A stretch of DNA of 64,000 bases from Pseudomonas putida (GCA_029953615.1 CP124529.1:5482494-5546493); one strand, 5' to 3'; positions 39,801 through 49,098 are shown, counted from the first letter of the stretch. Numbers and translations are program-made. Notes: a model not told the origin generated them from the sequence alone.

Positions 39801-41354
39801 ATGAGACGAGCACATCTATCCACGACCGAAGGCAGCAATAGAGCTGCTGCCTATGTCCGCATGTCGACGGAGCACCAGCAGTACTCCACTGAAAATCAGC
39901 TGGATGCCATTCGCGTTTATGCGGCAGCACATGAGCTGGAGATCGTCCGGGTATACACCGATGCGGGTAAAAGTGGCTTGAGCCTGGATGGTCGGGAAGC
40001 TCTCCAACAGCTACTTCTAGATGTCGACGCTGGTCAGTCCGAGTTCTCTGTAGTTTTGGTCTATGACGTAAGTCGCTGGGGGCGCTTTCAGGACCCTGAT
40101 GTGAGCGCCAGCTACGAAGTTCGATGTCGGCAGGCGGGTGTCAGGGTCGAATATTGCGCCGAACAGTTCGTTAACGATGGCTCACCGGTATCCAGCATCA
40201 TCAAGAGTGTTAAACGCATGATGGCTGGTGAGTACAGTCGTGAGCTGTCCGTCAAGGTGTTTGCGGGGCAGTCGCGCTTGATCCAGCTGGGATACCGACA
40301 AGGTGGCCCGGCTGGATATGGATTGCGTCGTCAACTTATAGATCAGACAGGGCAGCCTAAAGCAATCTTGGATCGGGGAGAGTACAAAAGCCTTCAGACG
40401 GATCGGGTGATTCTCACGCCTGGTCCTGAGTCCGAACAACAGGTCGTTCAAGACATTTACCAGGCATTTGTCAGGGAAGGTCGAACCGAAGCTGAAATTG
40501 CAACTCAACTGAATCGGCGTGGACTGCTTACAGACTTCCAGCGACCTTGGTCACGGGGAGTGGTGCATCAGGTCCTGATCAACGAAAAGTACATCGGTAA
40601 CAATGTTTGGAATCGCACGTCTGGCAAGCTGAAACAGCCCCGAACATCCAATCCAGTTGATCAGTTGGTGCGGTCCGACGGTGCCTTCTCCTCTGTGGTC
40701 GACCACGCTTTGTTTCTCGCGGCGCAGGCCATCATCCGAGCGCGGTCACGGCACTGGACTGACGAGCAAATGCTGGCGACGCTGAAACAACTATTTGCGG
40801 AGCGAGGTTGTCTGTCTGGGTTGATCATTGATGAGCAAGAGGATTGCCCCTCCAGCAGTTGTTATCGCCAGCGCTTTGGTAGTCTGCTACGCAGCTACAG
40901 CCTAATTGGCTATTCCCCCGGACGGGACTACAGCTTTCTGGAGGCCAATCGTCGGCTGCGAGAGCTGTATCCGCACATCTTGGTCGACACACAGGAGCGC
41001 ATTCGTCTTGTCGGTGGACACATCTCGGTCGATCCCCAGACCCAGCTGGTTTGGGTTAATGATGAGTTCTCGATTTCGGTGGTGCTTTGCCGCTGTCAAT
41101 GTTCAGAGTCAGTGCGCAGGCGTTGGCAGCTACGCTTCGATTTCGGCTTGTTACCTGACCTTACTGTCGCTGTTCGCATGCTCCCAGGTGAGCAGGAGGT
41201 GCTTGATTACTACCTCTTTCCCATGATCGATTTGGCGGCACCTCACCTGCGTCTGGGAGATACTAATCCGCGCGAATTGGAACTCTACCGGTTCAACAGC
41301 TTGGATATCCTAGCGGCCCTGAGTCGACGTATACCCCTGGGGAGCGCTGCGTAA
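39801..41354 (+). CDS. Large serine recombinase
   Basis: Site-specific recombinase of 517 residues. The resolvase domain has the catalytic Ser in YVRMSTEHQQYSTE and the Arg-rich DVSRWGRFQD; SVKRMMAGEYSRELS completes the family pattern. A recombinase domain follows (about 175-300, LNRRGLLTDFQRPWSRGVVHQVL and NEKYIGNNVWN). The C-terminal 200 residues lack the usual zinc-ribbon and long coiled coil and are not recognised. The TAA stop overlaps the next ATG (TAATG), so recombinase and two ParB-like genes form one operon. It could excise or integrate this small element. Confidence 0.87.
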   Translation: MRRAHLSTTEGSNRAAAYVRMSTEHQQYSTENQLDAIRVYAAAHELEIVRVYTDAGKSGLSLDGREALQQLLLDVDAGQSEFSVVLVYDVSRWGRFQDPDVSASYEVRCRQAGVRVEYCAEQFVNDGSPVSSIIKSVKRMMAGEYSRELSVKVFAGQSRLIQLGYRQGGPAGYGLRRQLIDQTGQPKAILDRGEYKSLQTDRVILTPGPESEQQVVQDIYQAFVREGRTEAEIATQLNRRGLLTDFQRPWSRGVVHQVLINEKYIGNNVWNRTSGKLKQPRTSNPVDQLVRSDGAFSSVVDHALFLAAQAIIRARSRHWTDEQMLATLKQLFAERGCLSGLIIDEQEDCPSSSCYRQRFGSLLRSYSLIGYSPGRDYSFLEANRRLRELYPHILVDTQERIRLVGGHISVDPQTQLVWVNDEFSISVVLCRCQCSESVRRRWQLRFDFGLLPDLTVAVRMLPGEQEVLDYYLFPMIDLAAPHLRLGDTNPRELELYRFNSLDILAALSRRIPLGSAA

Positions 41355-42247
41355 TGGCCACATCGGAAGAGCATCTTGCACTTCATGTGGCGCAGGCGGC
41401 GCCTATTGCGCAGATCCCACTCGCGGATATTCGCGTGCTCAATCCGCGTAGTCGCAATCAACAAGTGTTTGCACGCCTGGTGGAAAACATTGCGAGTCTG
41501 GGGTTGAAACGACCGATCACGGTGACCCGTAACGGTTCGAGTTTCGACCTGATCTGTGGGCAGGGGCGCTTCGAAGCCTTCAAGGTCCTGGGGGAGTCGG
41601 CCATTCCAGCGGTCGTGGTGACGGCGGCAGAGGCAGACCGCTATCTCATCAGCCTGGTAGAGAATCTGGCGCGACGTAAGCATTCGAACCGCGACTTGCT
41701 GATGGCGATCAACGTACTGCACGAGCGTGGTTACTCCATCAGGCAGATTGCCCAGAAAACCTGCTTGGACCGTGCCTATGTTGGCGGCATTTTGATCTTG
41801 TTGCGGCAGGGAGAGGAGCGCCTGATCGCTGCCGTCGAAAAGGGCTGGCTACCGATTAAAGTCGCGATCCATGTGGCACGGTCCGACGATGCCCAGGTCC
41901 AGGCCGCCATGGTCGAAGCCTATGAAAGTGGATTGTTAAAAGGAGATGAACTCATCAAGGTGCGCCGCCTGATCGACCGAAGACGCGTTCTTGGCAAGGG
42001 CTATGGTAGGCAGCATGGAGGCGAGCGCATGACCACTCCTCGCCAGTTGCTGACTGCCTATCAGACTGAGGTGCGCCGTCAGCGCCTGATGGTAAAGAAG
42101 GCGGACATCGGTGAGCAAAGATTGCTCTTCGTCGTGACTGCATTGCGTCGGTTGTTGGCCGATGAATTTTTCCGGTCAATGTTACGCAGTGAAGGTATTG
42201 ATGATATGCCGCAGGTATTGGCCGAGCGAATTCAGGGGGACGCATGA
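41354..42247 (+). CDS. ParB/RepB-like nuclease-domain protein 1
   Basis: Protein of 297 residues with a ParB N-terminal domain: IPLADIRVLNPRSRNQ, LVENIASLGLKRPI, the CTP-binding motif-like ICGQGRFEAFKVLG, and VENLARRKHSN. A helix-turn-helix follows (YSIRQIAQKTCLDRAYVGGIL). In chromosome or plasmid partition ParB binds parS and CTP; here there is no ParA gene beside it. It overlaps both the recombinase and the second ParB-like gene. A role as a recombination accessory or DNA-marking factor is a guess. Confidence 0.83.
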   Translation: MATSEEHLALHVAQAAPIAQIPLADIRVLNPRSRNQQVFARLVENIASLGLKRPITVTRNGSSFDLICGQGRFEAFKVLGESAIPAVVVTAAEADRYLISLVENLARRKHSNRDLLMAINVLHERGYSIRQIAQKTCLDRAYVGGILILLRQGEERLIAAVEKGWLPIKVAIHVARSDDAQVQAAMVEAYESGLLKGDELIKVRRLIDRRRVLGKGYGRQHGGERMTTPRQLLTAYQTEVRRQRLMVKKADIGEQRLLFVVTALRRLLADEFFRSMLRSEGIDDMPQVLAERIQGDA

Positions 42248-43149
42248 CTGTCGTCAAGCGTGCCTTTGCCCCCGAGTTGATTACCGTCCGCTTACCGCTG
42301 ATCTTGCCCTCTCGCCAAGTCACCCACGACATGCTGACGTCCGTCAAATTCGCAGCGATTTTAGCCTCCATCCGTGAATTGGGCGTGGTCGAGCCGCTCG
42401 CGGTTTATCCCGAGCCGGTTCACGGGACGGGAGGGGAGCCTCGTTATCTACTGTTGGATGGTCATTTGCGGCTAGCTGCGCTCGCACAGTTGGGGGCGGA
42501 AGACACGTTGTGCCTGTTGGCGACAGATGACGAAGGTTTTACCTACAACCGGCAGGTCAACCGACTTACCCCGATTCAAGAGCACAAGATGATTCTGGAG
42601 GCGATACGCAAAGGAACGACTGCCGAGCGGATTGCCGAAGTCTTGAGCGTCAACGTCGGACGCATCCGCGAGCGCCAGCATTTGTTGCGGGGGATTGCGC
42701 CGGAAGTCGCTGAGATGCTGAAAACGCGAATGGTTAGTCAGGCGGTCTTTCGCGTGTTGCGTAAGATGAAGCCGATGCGCCAGGTAGAACTAGTCGAGAT
42801 GATGATTTCCGCCAACTGCTTTACTGGTCGCTACGCCGAAATGGTATTAGCCGCAACGCGTCCTGAACAGCTGGTTGAGGCAAAGAAAGTCAGTGAGGGC
42901 GTGACTGCTGAAGACATTGCACGCATGGAGCGAGAGATGGAAAAACTCTACCACGATTACCGGTTGGTCGAGGACACCCTCGGCGAAACCATGCTGGTAC
43001 TCGTGGTTGCCAAGGGCTATGTGTCTCGCATGCTGCGCAATCAGACTATCGCAGCTTACCTGGAGCGTTTCGAGCCTGACCTAGTGCGGGAGCTGGCGGG
43101 GGTTGTGGAGGCGGTCACCGCAGATGCTCGTAGTCTGGAGCGTGAATAG
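42244..43149 (+). CDS. ParB/RepB-like protein 2
   Basis: Protein of 301 residues with a second, more divergent ParB-type domain: ILASIRELGVVEPLAVYP, YLLLDGHLRLAAL (in the place of the GERR motif) and RLTPIQEHKMILEAI. The middle HTH-like region (TTAERIAEVLSVNVGRIRERQHLL) and the C-terminal part resemble RepB-type plasmid partition proteins. It overlaps ParB-like 1 by four bases. Two different ParB-like proteins in one operon behind a recombinase suggest a heteromeric complex. Confidence 0.8.
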   Translation: MTVVKRAFAPELITVRLPLILPSRQVTHDMLTSVKFAAILASIRELGVVEPLAVYPEPVHGTGGEPRYLLLDGHLRLAALAQLGAEDTLCLLATDDEGFTYNRQVNRLTPIQEHKMILEAIRKGTTAERIAEVLSVNVGRIRERQHLLRGIAPEVAEMLKTRMVSQAVFRVLRKMKPMRQVELVEMMISANCFTGRYAEMVLAATRPEQLVEAKKVSEGVTAEDIARMEREMEKLYHDYRLVEDTLGETMLVLVVAKGYVSRMLRNQTIAAYLERFEPDLVRELAGVVEAVTADARSLERE

Positions 43150-43178
43150 ACCTACCTGCTGTGCTTAGTGGGAGGACA

Positions 43179-43853
43179 TCATTCGTTTCGGGGGCAGATC
43201 GTCAGTGCTATGTTGGCGAGGGCATGGGCTTTGGCTGGAATCGCGGCTTCGTCCCGTGCAGAGGTGGCAATCAGTGGGGCATTGAGACCAAGGCTAGCAA
43301 TGGCATCAGCTTGTCGCGTTTCGTCGCGAAATTGCAGGGTTGCGCCGTCCTATTGACGCCAAGGTTCAGCAACGTCAAGTTGCCTAGCATTGGGATGCTC
43401 TCATGCCGTTCACGAATCAGGAGCTGCCAGGGCGTCAATGTGCCGCAAGAGCGCACAATCACTTCGATATCCGACTCGTCGCTGTCGGCTGCCACGCTGC
43501 CATCTTTCTGCGTCCAGCGGGACGTGCCAACTACGCGGCAAAATGTGGTCTATATCAAGCGCTGATAGGTCTGGTGTTTCCGGTTCTTCGCTTTTAACGG
43601 ATAGCCGTGAGCCGCCCTCGAGTTCCGTTAGCAGCGAACAGGTTTTTGCGGTATCCAGCCGGTTTGGGTACAGCGGTGCACTGATGCAAGCGTTACGGAA
43701 TTCAAGGATCAGCGTCAGCTGTAGTCGAACGTGATGAAGGATTGCGCTGGGCCGAAGGCAGCGTTCGTGACTAGCAGCTTTTGCCGATTGCGGCACTTTG
43801 CGAAGGGCAGCTATGGGTCGATAACGGCCCTTCACGATCATGGATATCGTCAT
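43179..43853 (-). pseudogene. Remnant of a DUF262/DUF1524 HNH endonuclease-type gene
   Basis: Pieces of a DUF1524 (GmrSD-type HNH) C-terminal region can be read in three frames on the minus strand: LDIDHILPRSW at about 43535-43565, GNLTLLNLGVNRTAQ with NFATKRDKL at about 43315-43395, and AHALANIALTICPRNE just before the stop at 43179. At least two frame changes separate them, one near 43496-43508 and one near 43306-43320. No N-terminal DUF262 nuclease domain is found upstream. The second break does not lie at a 500-base border, so this gene looks truly decayed. Confidence 0.65.
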
Positions 43854-43921
43854 GCCGACCTCTTCGTTATATTAGGTCTGATAAGCACTGGTTATCCGAA
43901 CCTATTGCAGCGTTGAGCGAG

Positions 43922-44068
43922 ATGAAATTGACAGAGCCGGTACAGATGCCCTCCTCCCAGCCGTTGGTGCTAACAGAGTTGGCCGACAGCACCCATGCCG
44001 CTGCGGACGCATTCATCGCCGCCGGTACAGCGGCCAACACCGTGCGTAGCTACCAGAGCGAAATCTGA
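43922..44068 (+). pseudogene. Truncated tyrosine integrase (N-terminal part only)
   Basis: The frame reads MKLTEPVQMPSSQPLVL, then DAFIAAGTAANTVRSYQSEI and a stop. The NTVRSYQS stretch is the beginning of the SAM-like core-binding domain of phage-type integrases; all catalytic residues are missing. It marks an old integration or deletion junction. The intact integrase at 47467-48429 does not complete it. Confidence 0.55.
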
Positions 44069-44582
44069 AAAGAGATGTCGGCTTAGCAGACCCAGAATTT
44101 GCGTAGACGCGCGATTTTTAGGATATTTTTTGAACAGCCACATCGGTCGAGAGGTTTTCCCACAGCCTGGGTCGATAGCGGTCGGTCGCGAAGGCTTCTA
44201 ACGACCACCCACCGGCCCCTTGCCAGAGATCGAGAGGCTGCGTCAGATTGCAGAGTCACAATTCAGAGCAGTGAACGAATATCAACTCAAAGCCTTGAAC
44301 CACGCACCTTCAGCCATATCAAATCAAGAATACGACGGGGCAATGTGAAATTAACGCATTTATACGAACATCTACATCAGCTAGCCAACATCGAAATTGA
44401 CATAGTTCAAAAGCGAATGAGGAATTGCCATCAGCCTCATTAGCGCCGATTAACTTAAGCAACTGGCGAACCCCAACTTGGCCACTCACCCCTTAAAGCG
44501 CAGCTTCAAGGGGCTAATTTTTTAGTTTAATTTAACGAGCTTTAGAGGCTAAGGTCACTTCAGCCCGCGAAACCGATACATC
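44069..44582. other. 514-base stretch without a recognisable gene
   Basis: Composition becomes AT-richer from about 44260 onward, matching the AT-rich ATPase/DUF4435 genes to the right. Only unsupported short frames are present, plus the hairpin at 44489-44513. Confidence 0.45.
44489..44526 (+). terminator. Rho-independent terminator
   Basis: CCCCTTAAAGC (44489-44499) pairs with GCTTCAAGGGG (44503-44513), with one mismatch and a 3-base loop, followed on the plus strand by CTAATTTTTTAG. Confidence 0.65.
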
Positions 44583-45416
44583 TCAACGCATGAGATGCGC
44601 TAACTCCTCGACCGACCGCGAAATGAGAACAAGCATTCTTTCAATTATAACTGAATCTCCAACCTCTTTAATCCCCTTAAACTCTTTGGTGCTCCATGCA
44701 AGAACACTTACAAAATCATGCCCTCTAATATATGAACGCGGATCCCCAGTCAATCGTGCCAGCCATACATCTAATAGCTTGACGAATTCGGCCTGATCTT
44801 GATGCCTTCGATTCTTGGAAAGAAGCCGATTCAGGTATGTACCAATGTTGATCGCAAGCCCACTTCCTTGAGTCGAAAGATCCTTAAAAGGTTCGACCCA
44901 CTCCATATTCCAGGCTAGCTCGCGATCCACAACACGTAAGGCATATAGTGTTTTTAGCACCAAAGCCAATGAGTTCATAAATTCGTCAATGTCACTAATT
45001 TTGGCTCGACCAGAAACAACAACTATATCAGTTAGTATTTTTTTCGTGTAAAAATAAAGCTCAATTGATGTATGCTCAGTCCAATTCAATCGTGGAACTT
45101 GCTCGACCGTTTCAACCCAGTGATCCAAGTCTTTATCAACGACACAACGATACTGACTATCTTCAGTAATGACAGACAATTCTTTTGCAAGAGCAATTAC
45201 ACGCTGCTTATTGCCGTCAGTCAGACCATGCTTAGCTAAGATATCCGGCCCAATGTCTATTCCATCGATATCATAAACCACATGATCGGTTCCGACAGAA
45301 GATATGAAGGATGTAAGAACCTCCTTATCAAACAAGCCCTCTACATAGATGTCTTGCAACGTTGGCTCATACTGGTGACGGACGATTAGCTCATCTATTT
45401 TTCTTCTAGGAATCAT
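44583..45416 (-). CDS. DUF4435/TOPRIM-like protein, second gene of an ATPase pair
   Basis: Protein of 277 residues. The N-terminal IYVEGLFDKEVLTSFI matches the TOPRIM acidic start (Glu26), CVVDKDLDHW resembles the DxD strand, and HTSIELYFYTKKIL fits the region after it in DUF4435. The start overlaps the ATPase stop by four bases, so the two are co-translated. The pair (ATPase first, DUF4435 second, sizes 484 and 277) matches the layout of the PARIS anti-phage system AriA-AriB, where AriB is a TOPRIM nuclease released by AriA. Homology to AriB is not certain from sequence reading. Confidence 0.7.
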   Translation of the reverse strand: MIPRRKIDELIVRHQYEPTLQDIYVEGLFDKEVLTSFISSVGTDHVVYDIDGIDIGPDILAKHGLTDGNKQRVIALAKELSVITEDSQYRCVVDKDLDHWVETVEQVPRLNWTEHTSIELYFYTKKILTDIVVVSGRAKISDIDEFMNSLALVLKTLYALRVVDRELAWNMEWVEPFKDLSTQGSGLAINIGTYLNRLLSKNRRHQDQAEFVKLLDVWLARLTGDPRSYIRGHDFVSVLAWSTKEFKGIKEVGDSVIIERMLVLISRSVEELAHLMR

Positions 45417-46867
45417 TGTGCCCTACTCTGCATAGGCACCACCCGGTCTCTATGTTGCGCAAGCAATTCCATAGAATGCGATGCAAAGATAAACTGAATC
45501 CTGCTCTCCTTTGTGATATCAAGCAAGGATTGGACAAGCTGCCTTTGCCATTTGACATTCAGAGAGATCTCAGGCTCGTCGATCATAAAGACACAAGGCT
45601 TATCCCGCCCAGAAAGAACATAGCAGAACAGCAGCATGAGTTGTTGTTCACCAGAGGATAGGTGCCTGGCATCAAGAGGTTCATTTTTTGCGCTATATAT
45701 ACTGAAACCCTGACTTACCTTATACGTAATATATTTATCCCTTAAATAATTTTCATTGATGGTTGTGACAAACTTTTCGATCAACTGATAAATAGGATCA
45801 AGGGCGGCCAGACGGCTATGCAGGCTTTCAATATATGGAACTAATAGCTCAGCAGCTATGCGTTTTTTACTTTTAGACCGTGCATTAAGAGATTTTTTAA
45901 GTTCGAGAGTATTGAGAGGAGTGGCCAACTCATATCGTGAGAGCTCATTCGTTTTATGCTCAATCCCCGATAGCTGATTTTGGAGCTCTGTGAAATCGGT
46001 GTCTTCAAGAGGTGAAGAATTGGCAGAAGTCAGCTGTTTGATTACATTTGTGTAAACGGTATGAACATTTTCAGACCCACGGTTTGCGCTGTGTATAGCC
46101 TTGCGAGAGATCCACTTGCTCGCAGAGCTTAACGCTTGCATAAGAGCTATTTGCCTAGAGCGGGTAACGATGTCATTTAATCGCTTGGGCTCATCCATAC
46201 GCATGAACCGCCGAAGTTCAACCTCGTCACCTGGATCTGCTACAGCATCACTATCTAAGCGCCTGTCAGCATTCAAGATAAATATGTTTGGGACAAAGCT
46301 TGACAACTTGCTTAAAAAAGGCCCCTCACCTATAAGCTCACCTGCGATTTTATATCGATCAGCAATACTCTTCTTAGTGCTTCTTACTACCAACCCACTA
46401 TCCGAATCATGGTAATAATAGTCGGTAGTATCCGCCCGGTGATTTCTGGGAACAAACTCCCAGAGCGCAAGGATTGCAGTGTCACGCTCTACGGTAAGAA
46501 CTAGTTTTTTTAAATGCTCTCCAGATGCAAGTCGATTCCTCGTCAGTTGTCTCTTAGCTCGAACAGTCACTCCATTTGCGAGCGCCGCACTCAGCTCGTC
46601 AAATTCTGCGTCATATAGCGCCTGTCTGTGGCCATTTCTTGGCCCTGGAGAGAGCAGATGAAACACTAACCGGAGAAGGGTACTCTTCCCGACACCATTG
46701 TCTCCATATAGAATTGCAGCGTTAGAGAATAGACCACTAGCGGGGAGATCATAATTATAAAGCCCAAACAAACCTTTTACCGATATGGACGCAATCAAAG
46801 GCGAGGCCTGCATGACTGGCTTGCTAAGACTATCAAATACTTGTTCTAAACTCACATCAATCTCCAT
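45413..46867 (-). CDS. AAA/ABC-type ATPase, first gene of a PARIS-like pair
   Basis: ATPase of 484 residues. Walker A is YGDNGVGKST (residues 54-63), the ABC signature is HLSSGEQQL, Walker B is VFMIDEPEISL and the switch His lies in FASHSMELLA. A helical region of about 200 residues lies between the two nucleotide-binding halves, as in AAA_15/AAA_21 ATPases of OLD, retron and PARIS systems. It is AT-richer than the flanking Pseudomonas genes, a sign of transfer. It probably senses a phage protein and controls the DUF4435 partner. Confidence 0.8.
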   Translation of the reverse strand: MEIDVSLEQVFDSLSKPVMQASPLIASISVKGLFGLYNYDLPASGLFSNAAILYGDNGVGKSTLLRLVFHLLSPGPRNGHRQALYDAEFDELSAALANGVTVRAKRQLTRNRLASGEHLKKLVLTVERDTAILALWEFVPRNHRADTTDYYYHDSDSGLVVRSTKKSIADRYKIAGELIGEGPFLSKLSSFVPNIFILNADRRLDSDAVADPGDEVELRRFMRMDEPKRLNDIVTRSRQIALMQALSSASKWISRKAIHSANRGSENVHTVYTNVIKQLTSANSSPLEDTDFTELQNQLSGIEHKTNELSRYELATPLNTLELKKSLNARSKSKKRIAAELLVPYIESLHSRLAALDPIYQLIEKFVTTINENYLRDKYITYKVSQGFSIYSAKNEPLDARHLSSGEQQLMLLFCYVLSGRDKPCVFMIDEPEISLNVKWQRQLVQSLLDITKESRIQFIFASHSMELLAQHRDRVVPMQSRAQ

Positions 46868-47466
46868 TCTGACATGACTGCATAAACCGGAACTGAGCTC
46901 TAATTTGATTATTAACCTTTTGCTGGTCCTCCTCCCTCATTCTCCTTGGGAGTACCCTGGGAGTTCAAAATGTGGTCGATGCGGTTGGGCTGCCCTCGCT
47001 CTGGTAGCATAGGTACGAATCCACTACTCGGAGTAGATACGTCATCGGCTCTCCCAACAGCCCCGCTATCATCGCGTGGAGGGCCGCATCATAACCAACT
47101 GATTTAGATTGTTGGTCCTGCAGTTCCTCGGCTACCTGACTGGGCGAAGGGTGCTTCAACGATGAGTACGAGATTACCTCATCCTGACCAAGTCGCATCA
47201 GAGGGTTAAAAGGCCAAAGACCACCTCCCTAATGTTACAAGATGATGGCCTTGTGCGATTACTGGTTTAATATACAGCCCCGCCCCCCCTTTCCCTTTGA
47301 AGTCTCGACCTAGACCGTAGCTCTGCGTCTCCTCGTGACCTACGCAATGAAAAACTTGATAAAACGCAATGTGCCTACGTTAATCTAGGGAACCATATTC
47401 GCAGGTACCTACTCCGAACGAGAAACTGAAAACAAGAAGAGCGCACTCAGCATGAGGTCCCCAGCC
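46868..47466. other. 599-base stretch, mostly non-coding
   Basis: Upstream region of the ATPase pair and downstream region of the integrase. An open frame at 46965-47198 (minus strand, 77 residues, MRLGQDEVISYSSLKHP) has no clear ribosome site. The C-rich tract at 47279-47291 and the region up to 47460 show no gene. The integrase attachment site may lie here or upstream of the integrase, but I cannot see its repeat. Confidence 0.4.
46965..47198 (-). CDS. Hypothetical small protein (77 residues, doubtful)
   Basis: Open frame with a plausible amphipathic middle (YDAALHAMIAGLLGEPMTYLL) but a weak ribosome site and no recognised family. It lies between the ATPase pair and the integrase in the same direction as both. 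Confidence 0.3.
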   Translation of the reverse strand: MRLGQDEVISYSSLKHPSPSQVAEELQDQQSKSVGYDAALHAMIAGLLGEPMTYLLRVVDSYLCYQSEGSPTASTTF

Positions 47467-48429
47467 TTAACGTACCCAATCGCCGAAAGGCGCATCGGCT
47501 TCGATGTACCGCACTGCTGTCTGCACATCGCGCCACCCGACATAATCCATCAGATCCTTGCTGCTCCACTGATTTGCGCTCGCCCAGGTGGCAAACCCTC
47601 GTCGCAACGAGTGCGCTGAGTAACCTACCGAGTGGACACCGCTTCGCAGAAGTACCTGCCGTAGTAAACGCGAGAGGCTGTTGGCATTAAGCGCCTTCTT
47701 CCCGATATGCCCCCAGCGGTCGATGGAACGAAATAGCGCCCCCTCGCTGAGCCTACTCTCTTCCAACCACACCTCATATGCCGCTACGGGGCACAAGCGC
47801 TTGAGGGCCGGCACCTTGACCACGCGGCCGCGGTTACTGCGGTCGGTTTTGCTGCTTGGCAAGAACAGCTCCAACCCTTTCGCTTGGCGCAGTTGAATGT
47901 GTTCGATCCGCAGCCGGCACAACTCATCACTTCGAAACGCCCGCCAGAAGCCGAGCAAGATCAATGCCTGGTCACGTGCAGCGCGCAACCTCACCGCGAG
48001 CACCGGTTCATCGAGTTCCATCGCCAGTTGGGCGATGCAGGTCTCTAACTCCTTCAGCGCAAAGGCTTCGGCCTGCTGCACCGGCTGTGGGTTTAGGGCC
48101 TGGATACCGCGCAGTGTGTCGCGGACGCGTGGTGATTTGGTGGGATCAACAAAGCCCTGCTGCTGATGCCAGCGGGCCAAGGCCGCCAAATGCACGCGCA
48201 GCGTGCTGGTCGTGAGTTGGTCGCCGTAGTGTGTGAGATAGCGCACGACAGTTTCGCTGGAAGACGGTAGTAGCCCGCCCCACTCAGCCTCGAAGTGCTC
48301 AATGGCCTTGGCATAGCGCCTGTCTGTACTGGCTCGACGCGCGGCGCGTATGTAGCGTTCAGACGAAGTGTCCACTCCTCCTCCAGTTGTACCCCTTGAC
48401 GGTAGATAAAGCGCAGAAGACGCTATCAC
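47467..48429 (-). CDS. Tyrosine-type site-specific integrase
   Basis: Phage/island integrase of 320 residues. The N-terminal SAM-like domain includes SERYIRAARRASTDRRYAKA; the catalytic domain has the first Arg in LGFWRAFRSDELCRL, the HxxR box HSLRRGFATW, the Trp in VGWRDVQTA and the nucleophilic Tyr in RYIEADAP. All key residues are present, so it may be active. Genes of this type sit at one end of Pseudomonas islands; which of the neighbouring modules it moves is not clear. Confidence 0.9.
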   Translation of the reverse strand: MIASSALYLPSRGTTGGGVDTSSERYIRAARRASTDRRYAKAIEHFEAEWGGLLPSSSETVVRYLTHYGDQLTTSTLRVHLAALARWHQQQGFVDPTKSPRVRDTLRGIQALNPQPVQQAEAFALKELETCIAQLAMELDEPVLAVRLRAARDQALILLGFWRAFRSDELCRLRIEHIQLRQAKGLELFLPSSKTDRSNRGRVVKVPALKRLCPVAAYEVWLEESRLSEGALFRSIDRWGHIGKKALNANSLSRLLRQVLLRSGVHSVGYSAHSLRRGFATWASANQWSSKDLMDYVGWRDVQTAVRYIEADAPFGDWVR

Positions 48430-48792
48430 GTTCGAGAATCTGGGCTTCTCACACCTCAGTATTCTGCCCGCTGAGCGCTCAGGACGGCTGGCTGTACACC
48501 TGTAATTTCGTACCGCTCAAACAGTACGAAATAATCGGCCGTAACACCGCGAGGGCAGCTGTACCACGCCATCGGCGGCGGCCTTCACCGAACCGGGATC
48601 GACGCTCGGGTCGCTCCGGTTTACGCGCATGCGGCACAGCGCCAGGAGCGAATCCATTTCTCAGTGTAGTCAAACGTCGCGGCAGTCCCCGCACAATGCC
48701 GCCCGCCACACCTGAACCCGCGCGACCGATGGCCAATTGCACACGCCGCCGACCTCTACGCTTAAAGAAACGCTGGCAAACGAGGCAGCCCC
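48430..48792. other. Intergenic region between integrase and zinc-ribbon gene
   Basis: A 363-base divergent region holding promoters for both sides and the inverted repeat at 48505-48532. No gene is supported. A GC-rich purine-poor patch (48555-48770) may be an old coding trace but shows no family. Confidence 0.5.
48505..48532. promoter_or_regulatory. Inverted repeat, possible operator
   Basis: A perfect 9-base pair of arms (ATTTCGTAC at 48505-48513, GTACGAAAT at 48524-48532) with a 10-base spacer, about 75 bases upstream of the integrase start. It could be an integrase repressor site or a KfrA site. Confidence 0.4.
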
Positions 48793-49098
48793 ATGAAAAT
48801 CCTGGAACGCGTGGAACAGCAGGCCGTGACCGATGTGCGCTGCGATATCTGTGATGCGTCCACCCGGCTGACGAACGGCAACCTGCAGTACGGGACGCTG
48901 GAGGCGCAGTGGGGTTATGGGACGGCGCACGACGGCGAGCGCTATGAAGTGCACCTGTGCGAGCGCTGCTTCTTTACCACCCTCGCCTTCCTCAAACAGG
49001 AGCGACGGACCGCGCACCTGTTTGACAGCGCCCCCAACTCCAGCGAAGCGGATCTGGGCCTGGTCAGCCGCAACGATTGGTTCCACGACGGTGGCTAA
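48793..49098 (+). CDS. Zinc-ribbon protein of Pseudomonas islands
   Basis: Protein of 101 residues with two Cys pairs (VRCDICDAS and HLCERCFFT) spaced as in a treble-clef zinc site. GAGG lies before the ATG. I recognise it only as a small zinc-binding island protein; it has no known activity. It is followed by the SIR2 gene 101 bases downstream in the same direction. Confidence 0.7.
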   Translation: MKILERVEQQAVTDVRCDICDASTRLTNGNLQYGTLEAQWGYGTAHDGERYEVHLCERCFFTTLAFLKQERRTAHLFDSAPNSSEADLGLVSRNDWFHDGG

